Assembly: GCF_049532895.1 (NCBI RefSeq)
Contig: NZ_CP064031.1
Coordinates: 2,294,001 to 2,358,000, forward strand
Length of the DNA: 64,000 nucleotides
Source: Dyella_B acidisoli
Lineage (GTDB): Bacteria > Pseudomonadota > Gammaproteobacteria > Xanthomonadales > Rhodanobacteraceae
Direction: 5' to 3'
Shown here: in pieces, positions 43,955 to 51,982 of the stretch
Layout of the letters: each line of letters opens with the position of its first letter
Numbering within the stretch: position 1 is the first letter of the stretch
The notes under the pieces: model-generated
The model's database searches: none
What the model saw: only the letters and a program-made list of their open reading frames with translations
What the model was told of the DNA's origin: nothing
Made by a program: the position numbers and the translations under genes

Positions 43955-44479
43955 TCAGAAATACACCGTTGCAGTAACGGTCGTCTGATACGTGTCTGGG
44001 ACGGGTGTCGCTTGCGTAGGTACCTGGCCGTACACCGTGATGGCTTGCGCGGAACCAGTCCCGGTGCCACCTTCCGTATTGGTGCCTTGAGTATTACCCC
44101 ATAAGGTCGTATGACCGGTGTCCTGGTACAGCTCGAAGGCGACGGTAGTGCTTGTGTTGCCCGTCGTCGTGCCTGCCATAAGCCGGTTGGTAACGGTGGA
44201 TCCAGTCACTGTGCCGGCATCCAGGCCGACGTTGTAAGGTGTGGTGTTGCTGCAGGTTACCGACAGCGTCGTCTGCTGGTTGATGGCGGCCGATAGCACT
44301 CCCGTGGTGCCGAAATTCAGCGGATTTGCAGTAATGCTGCAATTGGCCTGCAGCGTCAGGGTGACATTAAAAGTGGCGGTACTGGTGCCGTTGTTGTAGA
44401 TGCCTGCGGAAAGCGGCATCGACAAGGCCCCAGCGATCACGGCAACAGCCAACGCACAGCACAACGAATGGCGCTTCAT
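43955..44479 (-). CDS. Spore coat protein U domain pilin subunit (CsuA/B-like)
   Basis: 174 residues. Signal peptide (CCALAVAVIAGALSMPLSAG), then one SCPU domain: ATFNVTLTLQANCSITANPL, NFGTTGVLSAAINQQTTLSV, ending AITVYGQVPTQATPVPDTYQ and TVTATVYF, with the disulfide pair expected. It is probably the major pilin. The ATG at 44479 has AAGGGGAAG upstream; the frame opens further upstream without a signal. It is the first gene of the operon. Compared with Acinetobacter Csu, separate CsuA and CsuB subunits are missing. Confidence 0.88.
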   Translation of the reverse strand: MKRHSLCCALAVAVIAGALSMPLSAGIYNNGTSTATFNVTLTLQANCSITANPLNFGTTGVLSAAINQQTTLSVTCSNTTPYNVGLDAGTVTGSTVTNRLMAGTTTGNTSTTVAFELYQDTGHTTLWGNTQGTNTEGGTGTGSAQAITVYGQVPTQATPVPDTYQTTVTATVYF

Positions 44480-44862
44480 AGGTGGCTTCCCCTTGAGTTG
44501 CGGAATGATCAAGCAGTCACGCCCGTCACGCATAACTCTCACACCACTTCCTGGGCATGTGCGCCGCTATCTTTCTCGCGTTTGATCTCAGGGTCAAGTA
44601 TCGCCAAGCGATGGGTTTGTACCAAAAAAAGTCAGACAAATTTAGATCGCTTTAAATATCTATCCGTCGACGCAGCTGAAAAGGGGAGGCTATGATCGAA
44701 AAAGAAGGTAGATCTTGAGGTTTCCCGCGTTATCCGATGCCAGGCTTGCCTGTTTCATGGCTACTTAGGCACCTTTCCTGCTGACACGAAACGACCCATG
44801 ATTTCGCGCAGCGTCGCCGAGACGTCCGGGGTGAGGAAAATTTTGACGTAGTGAGGAGCGCG
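44480..44862. other. Divergent intergenic region
   Basis: It separates the pilus operon from the dioxygenase gene and must hold both promoters. AAAAAAGTCAGACAAATTTAG at about 44624-44644 is the most AT-rich part. No gene is seen. Confidence 0.4.
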
Positions 44863-45849
44863 ATGGTCGAGACAGCGACAAGTCTTGGTATCGATGAGTT
44901 GCATACTTACTGGGCTCGCGAGTGCGCGCCAGGATCTGCTGCGCCGCTATCGCAGGATGTCGTGAAGACGTTGCTCGCTGGCTTGCGTCTTAACGTGCTG
45001 GAAACCCTGCGCTATTTGCATCAGGAACAGCCGAGTTATGCGCAATTTGAAGCCTGGGTATGTGAGCGCAATGGCGGTGAGCTGAAAGAAGTCTCGCTGA
45101 ATCGCTTGCGGCGTGCACTAGCAGGCGAGACCGTCGACGCCGAAGTCGGCAACCTCGAGCGTGTCGAAGGTCTGACCGCGGACGATCTTGCACATTGGCA
45201 TGAGCATGGCTACGTCATCCTGCGCAACGCAATCACCCCGGAAGCGGCGGAGATCGCAGAGATGGCCATCTACGATTTTTTAGGCATGGGCCGTGACGAT
45301 CCGGAGTCCTGGTATCGCGAATCGCTGGGCCATTCCATCTGGGTGCCGTTACTGCGGCATCCGGCGCTGGCGGCCAATCGTCGCGCGCCACGTATTCACA
45401 AGGCTCATGCACAACTGTGGGGGCGCGAAGATCTTTGGGTAACCATCGACCAAGTCGGATTTAATCCACCGGAGCGCGAAAACTGGCCGTTTCCCGGACC
45501 GCATTTGCACTGGGACGCCACGCTCGCCGAACCGCACTGCTTTGCATTGCAGGGCATCCTGTATCTCGCCGACGTCGATGAGAACCAGGGGGCATTTAGT
45601 TGCGTACCGGGCTTTCATCGCACGCTGAAGCATTGGCTGAAAAGCATTCCCGAGGGCGTGAGTGCGCATGATCATGCGCGGCGCACCTTGACGATGAAGC
45701 CGGTTGCCGCAAAGCGCGGCGACATGATCATCTGGCATCACCTGCTGCCGCATGGCAGCAGTCCGAACCGCGCACAGCGACCACGCGTCGTGCAATATAT
45801 GTCGCTGCAACCCACTCGCTTTGCCTACACCGAGGAATGGAAGTCTTGA
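44863..45849 (+). CDS. Phytanoyl-CoA dioxygenase (PhyH)-like Fe(II)/2-oxoglutarate oxygenase
   Basis: 328 residues. The C-terminal two thirds form the double-stranded beta helix of PhyH enzymes. HGYVILRNAITPEAAEIAEM opens it, HLHWDATL is the HxD iron motif, LYLADVDENQGAFSCVPGFH follows, and HLLPHGSSPNRAQRPRVVQY supplies the distal His and the 2-oxoglutarate-binding Arg. The first about 100 residues are helical and extra to the core. GGAG four to five bases before the ATG at 44863 sets the start. The substrate is unknown: lipid, amino acid or secondary metabolite hydroxylation are all possible. Confidence 0.85.
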   Translation: MVETATSLGIDELHTYWARECAPGSAAPLSQDVVKTLLAGLRLNVLETLRYLHQEQPSYAQFEAWVCERNGGELKEVSLNRLRRALAGETVDAEVGNLERVEGLTADDLAHWHEHGYVILRNAITPEAAEIAEMAIYDFLGMGRDDPESWYRESLGHSIWVPLLRHPALAANRRAPRIHKAHAQLWGREDLWVTIDQVGFNPPERENWPFPGPHLHWDATLAEPHCFALQGILYLADVDENQGAFSCVPGFHRTLKHWLKSIPEGVSAHDHARRTLTMKPVAAKRGDMIIWHHLLPHGSSPNRAQRPRVVQYMSLQPTRFAYTEEWKS

Positions 45850-45992
45850 TTGCGAAAGCTTCGCCAGTGATGGCACTCAGGTTGACCTTCGTCGGAAAAA
45901 TGAGCCAATCAGGCGATTGTTGTAGGGAGTAGGGCGAGTATTCGCTTCCCACTGCGAACCCATCCAGCTTCAACTAAGTGGAGAATGTCGGC

Positions 45993-46286
45993 ATGAGGCA
46001 AGCTTTAGGTGCAAATGCAGCTATCGCGATCGCCTTCTTATCTTGGGCCGTTCTGTTCTTTGGTCTGACGTCCTTGCTTGGTGACCCCAGGCACGGCTTC
46101 GAGGCCCCGGGACAAGCACTCAAGCTGCGTTCTTTCTGGAGCTTATCCATCTTAGGTTTTTGCCTGACTTTGTGTTCAGCTTTTCTCGCAATCGGAACTT
46201 TTCGGATGGCAAGATGGCGAGCCATATTTTCAATGGCAATATCCGGGATTGGAGGAGCTTGCTTCTTGTTTGTATTGTTTTACTGA
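45993..46286 (+). CDS. Small three-helix membrane protein, unknown
   Basis: 97 residues with hydrophobic segments at NAAIAIAFLSWAVLFFGLTS, SLSILGFCLTLCSAFLAIGT and AIFSMAISGIGGACFLFVLF. ATG at 45993 with GGAG nine bases upstream. No family recognised. It is the first of a run of small unrelated genes in more AT-rich DNA (45.9-48.6 kb). Confidence 0.6.
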   Translation: MRQALGANAAIAIAFLSWAVLFFGLTSLLGDPRHGFEAPGQALKLRSFWSLSILGFCLTLCSAFLAIGTFRMARWRAIFSMAISGIGGACFLFVLFY

Positions 46287-46359
46287 ATCTTGGATGGTTC
46301 GCTTCCGACCCAAAACGGACCTAAAGTAGGTGTCATCTATTGCTGTTTAGGTGTAGCCA

Positions 46360-46728
46360 ATGATAAGAATGCCCTCCTATCGAGTTTTGCACTCTTGCGT
46401 CCATCTTGGCCGAATTGGAGTTCTTGCTGAATTTGGGTGCGATTCGGATTTCGTGGCGAAATCTGAGAAATTTCGAACATTCATTAATGATGTGACGATG
46501 CATATCGCTGCTAACGTAGCAACGGATCTTGAATCGTTACATGCAGAGCCATTTTTTAAAGACGATTCTCGAACCGTACGCGACATGCTGGACGAGGCGT
46601 CGCGTCAGTTTAGGGAGGGCATCTGCGTGCTACGGTTCGTTCGATGGTCAGTCGATGATTACGAACGCCCCTTTGAATCTATGCCTCCACGAAGTCCGGC
46701 AGTAATTTACCGATTTGGCCATCACTAG
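46360..46728 (+). CDS. Stand-alone EF-Ts core-domain protein
   Basis: 122 residues that read as the core of translation elongation factor Ts. LHSCVHLGRIGVLAEFGCDS followed by DFVAKSEKF matches the EF-Ts core (GRIGVLVEVNCETDFVARNE type), and NDVTMHIAAN is the next helix. FFKDDSRTVRDMLDEASRQF, then EGICVLRFVRW, matches the C-terminal part seen in short EF-Ts (PFVKDD...V...IGENIVVRRF). The N-terminal UBA-like domain and the middle coiled-coil segment are missing. The Asp-Phe pair that contacts EF-Tu is kept (SDFVA for TDFVA). It could bind EF-Tu, for example as a modulator, or be a decaying copy. The genome's real tsf must lie elsewhere. Confidence 0.65.
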   Translation: MIRMPSYRVLHSCVHLGRIGVLAEFGCDSDFVAKSEKFRTFINDVTMHIAANVATDLESLHAEPFFKDDSRTVRDMLDEASRQFREGICVLRFVRWSVDDYERPFESMPPRSPAVIYRFGHH

Positions 46729-46982
46729 TTTGACTTCGCGCATATATTCGGCAGGATGCTTAGCGGTCGAGTTTTGTGATAGCTGAGTGTCCGCCTCCGC
46801 CCCGAAGCTGGCAGTCCCGGGCCGGGGCTCTCTGTCTGGTTAAAAGTCCGGTGGCTAGTCGGACGCGGCAGGGATAAGCTTCAGCAAGAACAATGAGTTG
46901 AGCACGGATCTCTTTGCACGATCGGGATGTATAACCGGGCAGGTTTGTCCGTACATTCAATAGTTAGAAGTCATGGGGGGCC

Positions 46983-47473
46983 ATGCAAATTTATGAGCGC
47001 GTGACCGTTGCTAGCGACCTCAGTTGTAGAAGGGGCGACGACAGCGTCGCTGTGGTCCACGCGTGCAAAAGTCCATGCCACCAGATCGCAGTGGGATACA
47101 GTGGAACGTTGCCTAACACCCATCCCAATTATCTTGTGCTTGAGAGGGAAAACGATATTTTTCTAAATATCATTGATCCATCTGTGCCTCTCTTCATGCC
47201 CCCATTGTTTACTCGATTTCTGGAATTTTCTAACAATCACTGGCAGGCTGGACAGCAACTGCTCATCCACTGCTCATCCACTGCAACCTGGGTGAGTCCA
47301 GGGCGCCATCTTTGGCTCTGCTTTTCTTAGCGAAGGGGCTTTCTGCCATTCCCGCTGATTCGTACGAGTTGGCGCGGCGAAGCTTTCAGGAACTTTATCC
47401 TCGATACAATCCCGGCAAAGGTATCGAGAGTTATTTTTCCAGAAACTGGAAACTTCTTGGCAATGACTTCTAA
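46983..47473 (+). pseudogene. Dual-specificity-phosphatase-like cassette gene broken by an 11-bp tandem duplication
   Basis: Frame one reads QIYERVTVASDLSCRRGDDS ... NYLVLERENDIFLNIIDPSV ... WQAGQQLLIHC. There the unit TCATCCACTGC occurs twice in tandem (47263-47273, 47274-47284). Removing one copy restores LLIHCNLGESRAPSLALLFL, the C-x5-R phosphatase loop (HCNLGESRAPS), and the frame runs on through YELARRSFQELYPRYNPGKG to a TAA at 47471-47473. With two copies the ORF is shifted and ends at 47330. The gene is thus inactive, or switchable if the repeat slips. Its natural stop lies inside the attC-like site, as in integron cassettes. Confidence 0.75.
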
Positions 47474-47563
47474 CAAATCGCTGCAGCTGTCACTTGCCCG
47501 GTCGCCTGCGGTTGCTTCCTCAACCACGGCCGCCGCAAGTGCAGCTGAGCTCAAGCGTTAGCG
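47468..47563 (+). other. Integron attC-like recombination site
   Basis: The left core TTCTAAC (47468-47474) pairs with the right core GTTAGCG (47557-47563) through CTAAC/GTTAG. The inner left arm CAGCTGTCACTTGC and right arm GCAAGTGCAGCTG are complementary except for one unpaired T, the extrahelical base expected of attC. The right end GAGCTCAAGCGTTAG resembles the common cassette end ACTCAAGCGTTAG. It overlaps one stop codon and lies 10 bases before the next start codon. Confidence 0.7.
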
Positions 47564-47573
47564 CCGCCCGCAC

Positions 47574-48107
47574 ATGCTCATTCACGATTACAACGGCAAA
47601 GGTATGTGGAGTGTAGAAGCCGTCCAAGGGCGGTACATGGAGTACTGTGGCCGACTGGGTGTTGAGATTCCGCGCGAGCTGCTGCCCAAGATCTACCAGC
47701 GGCAAGATGTGACCTGGATCTATCCGATCATGGAGCCGGTCATTGAAGGCATCAAAGCTGGCGACACTGCTTGCGCAACGCTGGGCGTGGAGTTCATGGA
47801 GCAGGACACTACATTTCCCTTTGGCCGGGTACTTAAGAGCAATACTGCGCGGGCTCTAAAGAGAGCCGATCTTTCGCCAGCCCTTAAAACCCGTATTAGG
47901 CGGCGGGTCGCAGCCATGTTGGCTGCAGGCAATACGCCTCGCGAGTTCAAAGAGTATGCCCGCCTGCTTCGGAAAGTCGGTTTTGAGGAGTTTTGGCCCC
48001 GCATGTCGGTTACAGCGCCAGTGGGCAACAAGTACGCCATGCGCTACTTTGCCTACTTTCGTGCAATTCAAGAGCGCTCCGCCTCAGTCGTACCGGGTGG
48101 GCGCTGA
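47574..48107 (+). CDS. Cassette-borne protein of unknown function
   Basis: 177 residues, soluble, mixed alpha/beta. It contains WSVEAVQGRYMEYCGRLGVE, IPRELLPKIYQRQDVTWIYP, VIEGIKAGDTACATLGVEFM and a basic helical C-terminal half (LKTRIRRRVAAMLAAGNTPR, REFKEYARLLRKVGFEEFWP). I recognise no named family. There is no ribosome site. The start codon stands ten bases after the attC right core and the stop TGA overlaps another attC-like start (GCTGAC AATTCATTCAAGCC). Both are the organisation of a promoterless integron gene cassette. Confidence 0.65.
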   Translation: MLIHDYNGKGMWSVEAVQGRYMEYCGRLGVEIPRELLPKIYQRQDVTWIYPIMEPVIEGIKAGDTACATLGVEFMEQDTTFPFGRVLKSNTARALKRADLSPALKTRIRRRVAAMLAAGNTPREFKEYARLLRKVGFEEFWPRMSVTAPVGNKYAMRYFAYFRAIQERSASVVPGGR

Positions 48108-48172
48108 CAATTCATTCAAGCCGACGTCGCTTCGCAGCTGGTTCTCATTCGTCGGGCCAACTAATACAGGCT
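48103..48172 (+). other. Decayed attC-like site
   Basis: GCTGACAATTCATTCAAGCC then GACGTCGCTTCGC is almost the classic left half of a cassette attC (GCCTAACAATTCGTTCAAGCC...). GCCGACG can pair with CGTCGGGC at 48150-48157, followed by AACT, and GGCTAG stands where GTTAG should be. It looks like an eroded attC, probably no longer functional. Confidence 0.5.
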
Positions 48173-48176
48173 AGAA

Positions 48177-48198
48177 GGTCCGCAACCCGAAGCGGACC
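48177..48198. repeat. Small stem-loop repeat (GGTCCGC / GCGGACC)
   Basis: Perfect 7-base arms around an eight-base loop AACCCGAA. Same arms as 37-62. Degenerate copies follow the genes ending at 46286 (ACCCAAAACGGACC) and 48572 (TCCGCAACCCAAAGCCGACC). Confidence 0.55.
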
Positions 48199-48254
48199 CC
48201 GGGCTGCCGGGCGGGCTATATTTGGATACCGTTGTGCAGTGGAGCGAAGGTGAT

Positions 48255-48572
48255 ATGGGTCGTCTAACGGCACTACCATTCATCGTAATTGGAGGCATTC
48301 TTCATCTTTGCGCGTTGTTTGCGATAGAAATTCCCATCCTCAATTGCGAAGCGCGACCGGAATGCATATCTGAGGAAAGTGCGGTTGCTTTGAGGATTCT
48401 AGGATTTCCGATGAACGTGGTTATTAGCATCTTTGGCCTAGGAGGCCACCCGTTAACTCAAGTCATGTTGTTTGCAGGTCTTCTCAATTCGTTCGTTGCA
48501 ATGGCTATTGTTTGGTTTGTTCTCGTTAGGCCATTCGTTGTACGCGCAAAACGCAAAACATCCACCGGCTGA
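48255..48572 (+). CDS. Small membrane protein, unknown
   Basis: 105 residues with TM segments ALPFIVIGGILHLCALFAIE, LGFPMNVVISIFGLGG and VMLFAGLLNSFVAMAIVWFV. A loop holds two Cys (ILNCEARPECISEES), probably periplasmic. ATG at 48255 with AAGG upstream; the frame opens earlier at 48222. No family recognised. It lies among the cassette-like small genes. Confidence 0.6.
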   Translation: MGRLTALPFIVIGGILHLCALFAIEIPILNCEARPECISEESAVALRILGFPMNVVISIFGLGGHPLTQVMLFAGLLNSFVAMAIVWFVLVRPFVVRAKRKTSTG

Positions 48573-48675
48573 ATCCGCAACCCAAAGCCGACCTCAGCAG
48601 GACAAATGTGAGAGGGTGCAGGAAGGGCAGAGTGACGCCAGGCATTGATTGATGCGGGTGTCATCCACGCGATGG

Positions 48676-50241
48676 TTAGAGCAAACCATCGATAGGAAGC
48701 TGGCGCAGCAGCGTCACTTCCGTGCGTCGCTTAGTGCTTGCACCGGGCTCGCTCTGAAAAGTAACCGGCTTACCATTGTCCTCGGCCTGCCAGATCAGCT
48801 GGTGGGTAGCCGGGTCGATCGTCACTTGGTACGCATTTGAAGGCTGTGTGGCGGTGTGGAAGAAGTCGCTAATGGCGTGGGCCAATCCAGGCGAATCCAC
48901 GATCACACCCATTTCAGTGTTGAGCAGCTTGGAGCGCTGATCCATGTTGAGAGAACCTATGAATACCTCATGGTCGTCCACGACAATGGTCTTGGCGTGA
49001 AGGCTGATGCCCGACGATTTGCCAATGGATGTGGATGGCTGACTCTGGCCCGACGTGGGTTTGAGTTCGTAGAGCTGCACGCCGCCTTCGACCAGCGCCT
49101 TGCGATAGTGCACATAGCCTGCATGTGCCGCTGTCTCGTCAGTCGAGGCAAGTGAGTTCGTCAGTATTTTGATGGACACGCCCCCCTGAGCCCGCGACAC
49201 GAGGTGCTTGCTGCCGGCATCACCAGGTATGAAGTAGGGCGTCGTTGCGAGTATCTCGTGCTGGGCGCCGTCCAGCATGGTTTTGAGCTGCGGGCCGATG
49301 CGCAACGCCGGCACGTCGCCGTCGGTCTCGATTTTCTCCGGCTGATCGGCCACGAACTCGGCATTGCCCCAAAACCATGCCCCTCGCTTGTCGGCGGTCG
49401 GCCCATCGGGCAACTGGTCCAGCACCGCTTGCGCGTAGTCGGATTGCGCGAATTTGCGCACCTCTTTCTGCAGAATCAACCGAGCAGCAGTGAGGCGTTT
49501 GCCGGATTCATCCGTCTTTTTAAGCTGGTCGAGTGGATAGGCGGCATCGCAGTTCCAGTACGCATCGAACGCATCGGAAGCTTGCTGCACGACGGGACCG
49601 ATGGCGACCACGTCGAGGTCACGGAAGTGCGTGTCGCTGCCTGCGTCGAAGTAAGGATCGCCAATGTTGCGTCCACCGATGATGGCCACGTTGTTGTCGA
49701 CGATGAACGCCTTGTTATGCATGCGCCGATTGAGGCGCCGCCACTCCATCATGAACTGGACAGCACGAGACAGCAGGGTTGGGTTCCGCGTTCGGAATGG
49801 ATTGAACAGCCGAATTTCGATGTTCGGATGGGAGTTCAGCGCCTCGAACAGATGATCCTTGTCATCGAAGTTGTCGTCGTCGATGAGCATCCGCACGCGC
49901 ACGCCACGGTCGGCAGCGGCAAGGAGATGCTGCATCATCAGGCGTCCGGTCATGTCGCTGGCGAAGACGTAGTACTGCAAATCGATCGAGTGCGCAGCAT
50001 GATCGGCCAGTGCCACGCGACTGAGTAGTGCGTTCGTGCTCAGCGTCAGCAACCGAAAACCTGACTGGTTCGGATGTTTGGCCACCTCCGCATGCGCGTA
50101 CCGGGCCGATGCAGTATCGACGGCTGCCGGCAGGTGGTGCGTCTCCGCTTTCTCAGTGCTGGGCGGGAGGGTGGAGCACGCCTGAAGGAAAACACAAAGA
50201 ATTGTGACGGCAAACACGACGACCCAGCGATCTGTTCGCAT
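48676..50241 (-). CDS. Phospholipase D-family lipoprotein (cardiolipin synthase C-like)
   Basis: 521 residues. A lipoprotein signal ends FLQAC. Two HKD motifs are present: HNKAFIVDNNVAIIGGRNIG and HAKTIVVDDHEVFIGSLNMD. IDLQYYVFASDMTGRLMMQH and LIDDDNFDDKD fit the ClsC/YmdC-type PLD proteins, which transfer phosphatidyl groups (cardiolipin synthesis) or hydrolyse phospholipids. The ATG at 50241 precedes the signal peptide; the frame opens at 50301. It lies next to the VgrG island on the opposite strand, and could be unrelated to it. Confidence 0.85.
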   Translation of the reverse strand: MRTDRWVVVFAVTILCVFLQACSTLPPSTEKAETHHLPAAVDTASARYAHAEVAKHPNQSGFRLLTLSTNALLSRVALADHAAHSIDLQYYVFASDMTGRLMMQHLLAAADRGVRVRMLIDDDNFDDKDHLFEALNSHPNIEIRLFNPFRTRNPTLLSRAVQFMMEWRRLNRRMHNKAFIVDNNVAIIGGRNIGDPYFDAGSDTHFRDLDVVAIGPVVQQASDAFDAYWNCDAAYPLDQLKKTDESGKRLTAARLILQKEVRKFAQSDYAQAVLDQLPDGPTADKRGAWFWGNAEFVADQPEKIETDGDVPALRIGPQLKTMLDGAQHEILATTPYFIPGDAGSKHLVSRAQGGVSIKILTNSLASTDETAAHAGYVHYRKALVEGGVQLYELKPTSGQSQPSTSIGKSSGISLHAKTIVVDDHEVFIGSLNMDQRSKLLNTEMGVIVDSPGLAHAISDFFHTATQPSNAYQVTIDPATHQLIWQAEDNGKPVTFQSEPGASTKRRTEVTLLRQLPIDGLL

Positions 50242-50508
50242 GCTTACGCCCCCAGGTGGACCAGCCCTTCCTCGGCTCGCGGATCGTCGTGGATTTATCA
50301 CGAACTTTTCACGACTTGGTTAATTGCCCGGCACATTGATCGAAACCATGGCGATCTAATAACAAGCATAACGCTTGAAGAGCGTGCAAGAGCGGCCGAT
50401 CACTCGCTCAACATTGATTGTGAAGCGCCTCTCGCGCTCCACCCCAACCTCAATGCTCACACCTTTTCGGGGTAGTATTCGCGGAATGGACCAACATGGC
50501 AGTAGTCA

Positions 50509-50904
50509 ATGGACATGTACGACTGGGTTGATTTTGAGGGCGGCAGGGCGCGCTTTTCCGGTGGCATACGAGGTTGGGACGAGCTCGGCCATGAGACGTT
50601 TTGCGCGGAATTGAACGGTAAGTCCTGGTACGGCGAAGTCGTAAAGAATTGGGAGGGGGACGACTTCAGCTCGGAGATTCTCTCTTTCGGCTACAAGCAA
50701 TCCTCCGATGTCGGCATGCCAGCGTCTGCACGGGTCGCTTTTTCGGCGTTTGATATGGAAAAGATCAAGACCATGGTGACGCGGCTGATTCATATTGTGT
50801 CCCAGTGCGATAATCCCCCGTTCGTACTTTCTCGCGGCAAGACATCCAAGTTCTCGGGGAAAGTGGTTTTTCGGGACGGCTGGATCAACACCCACGCCAA
50901 TTGA
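50509..50904 (+). CDS. Hypothetical protein upstream of the PAAR effector, candidate immunity
   Basis: 131 residues, soluble, beta-rich: YDWVDFEGGRARFSGGIRGW, FCAELNGKSWYGEVVKNWEG, MEKIKTMVTRLIHIVSQCDN, SKFSGKVVFRDGWINTHAN. I recognise no family. It ends 24 bases before the PAAR-domain gene on the same strand. In VgrG islands such small companions are often immunity proteins. Its start is uncertain, because the ATGs at 50509 and 50515 both lack a clear ribosome site. Confidence 0.55.
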   Translation: MDMYDWVDFEGGRARFSGGIRGWDELGHETFCAELNGKSWYGEVVKNWEGDDFSSEILSFGYKQSSDVGMPASARVAFSAFDMEKIKTMVTRLIHIVSQCDNPPFVLSRGKTSKFSGKVVFRDGWINTHAN

Positions 50905-50928
50905 AGGAACGCATAGACCAATAAGGAC

Positions 50929-51978
50929 ATGGCGACGATGATGGATTATTTGGCATCCATAGCAGAGGTATCCAAGGCTTCTTCTTTGCAGGATATTCAA
51001 AAGATTGCCGCCGATTTCCCGGCTAAAGGCACAGGCAAATGCGGCATCCTCTACAGCGGTCGCGTGGGTGATACGAATTCGGAAAAGATTGCCTTGGCCC
51101 TGGCGGACAAGACCGGATACAGCGTCATCAATAGCACCCCCAGAGCCGGCTTCCTGATGGCCGCTCAAGGGGCTATCAAGAATCGCGTGGCGAATATCCT
51201 GGAGTCGCAAGGTATGGTGCGGCCAGAGGCGGAAGCAGAGGCATCCAACTTTCTTTACGGTAGCGGTAACGCTCCAGCCGGTAGCCCTACCTCCTTGAGG
51301 GGCTGTTTGTGGGGGCAGGCATCGCATGAATTCGCATCATCCTTGAAGGGCGATGTGGTGTTGGTGGCCTCCGCCGCCAGCCCGGATCGCGTTTTCGGTC
51401 AGGTCGAAGTGCCTGCCGTTTTGAACGACAGCCATGTGGCCAGCTTGGGCAAGCAACCGGTAGCGGATTTGCGGGCAGCGAATGCGCAAGGCGGTACCAA
51501 GGCGGTATTGTCGAAGGTTCAAACAGCATTCGTTCGCGCAGCACCCCGCGGTATTTTCAACGCCAAAAGTGGGTCAGGCGTAGTTCTATCCAAAGAGGTC
51601 GCCGACGCATTGGGCGTCGATTCGTCCCCTATGCCAAGTTTGTCCGACGCGCTTTCTTCCGGCATGACGCTGGCCCCGATCGGCATGGGGCGCCCCGCCG
51701 CGCGCCTGACCGATATGCATACCTGCCCTATGACCACAGGGCCGGTGCCGCACGTCGGAGGTCCGATCTGCGCCCCCGGCGCGCCCAAGGTATTGATCGG
51801 TGGCCTGCCCGCGGCACGTGTTGGAGATATGGCGATATGCATCGGGCCGCCGGATTCCCTATCGGCGGGCTCATCAAAAGTGAAAATCGGCGGCCAACAG
51901 GCTGCGCGATTAGGGGATGCTACGGAACACGGGGGCGTGGTCGTGCTTGGATGCTTTACGGTGCTGTTGGGTGGTTAA
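50929..51978 (+). CDS. PAAR-domain protein with an N-terminal putative toxin domain
   Basis: 349 residues. The C-terminal about 95 residues are a PAAR domain: GRPAARLTDMHTCPMTTGPV, VGGPICAPGAPKVLIGGLPA, ARVGDMAICIGPPDSL, QQAARLGDATEHGGVVVLGC. It sharpens the VgrG spike and carries cargo. The first 250 residues (GILYSGRVGDTNSEKIALAL, GYSVINSTPRAGFLMAAQGA, CLWGQASHEFASSLKGDVVL, VFGQVEVPAVL) form a separate domain. Its pattern, SG near the start, TP.G in the middle, W..AS..FA...G.V and a late E.P.L, recalls enzymatic tips of polymorphic toxins, but I cannot name it. Toxin-then-PAAR order is less common than PAAR-then-toxin. Confidence 0.8.
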   Translation: MATMMDYLASIAEVSKASSLQDIQKIAADFPAKGTGKCGILYSGRVGDTNSEKIALALADKTGYSVINSTPRAGFLMAAQGAIKNRVANILESQGMVRPEAEAEASNFLYGSGNAPAGSPTSLRGCLWGQASHEFASSLKGDVVLVASAASPDRVFGQVEVPAVLNDSHVASLGKQPVADLRAANAQGGTKAVLSKVQTAFVRAAPRGIFNAKSGSGVVLSKEVADALGVDSSPMPSLSDALSSGMTLAPIGMGRPAARLTDMHTCPMTTGPVPHVGGPICAPGAPKVLIGGLPAARVGDMAICIGPPDSLSAGSSKVKIGGQQAARLGDATEHGGVVVLGCFTVLLGG

Positions 51979-51982
51979 GCCG

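Noticed and set aside
45993..48572. Complete integron
   Set aside because: No intI integrase or attI is visible in the window; only one good and one worn attC-like site were found. A further candidate right core GTTAGAA at 46963 lacks a convincing left half.
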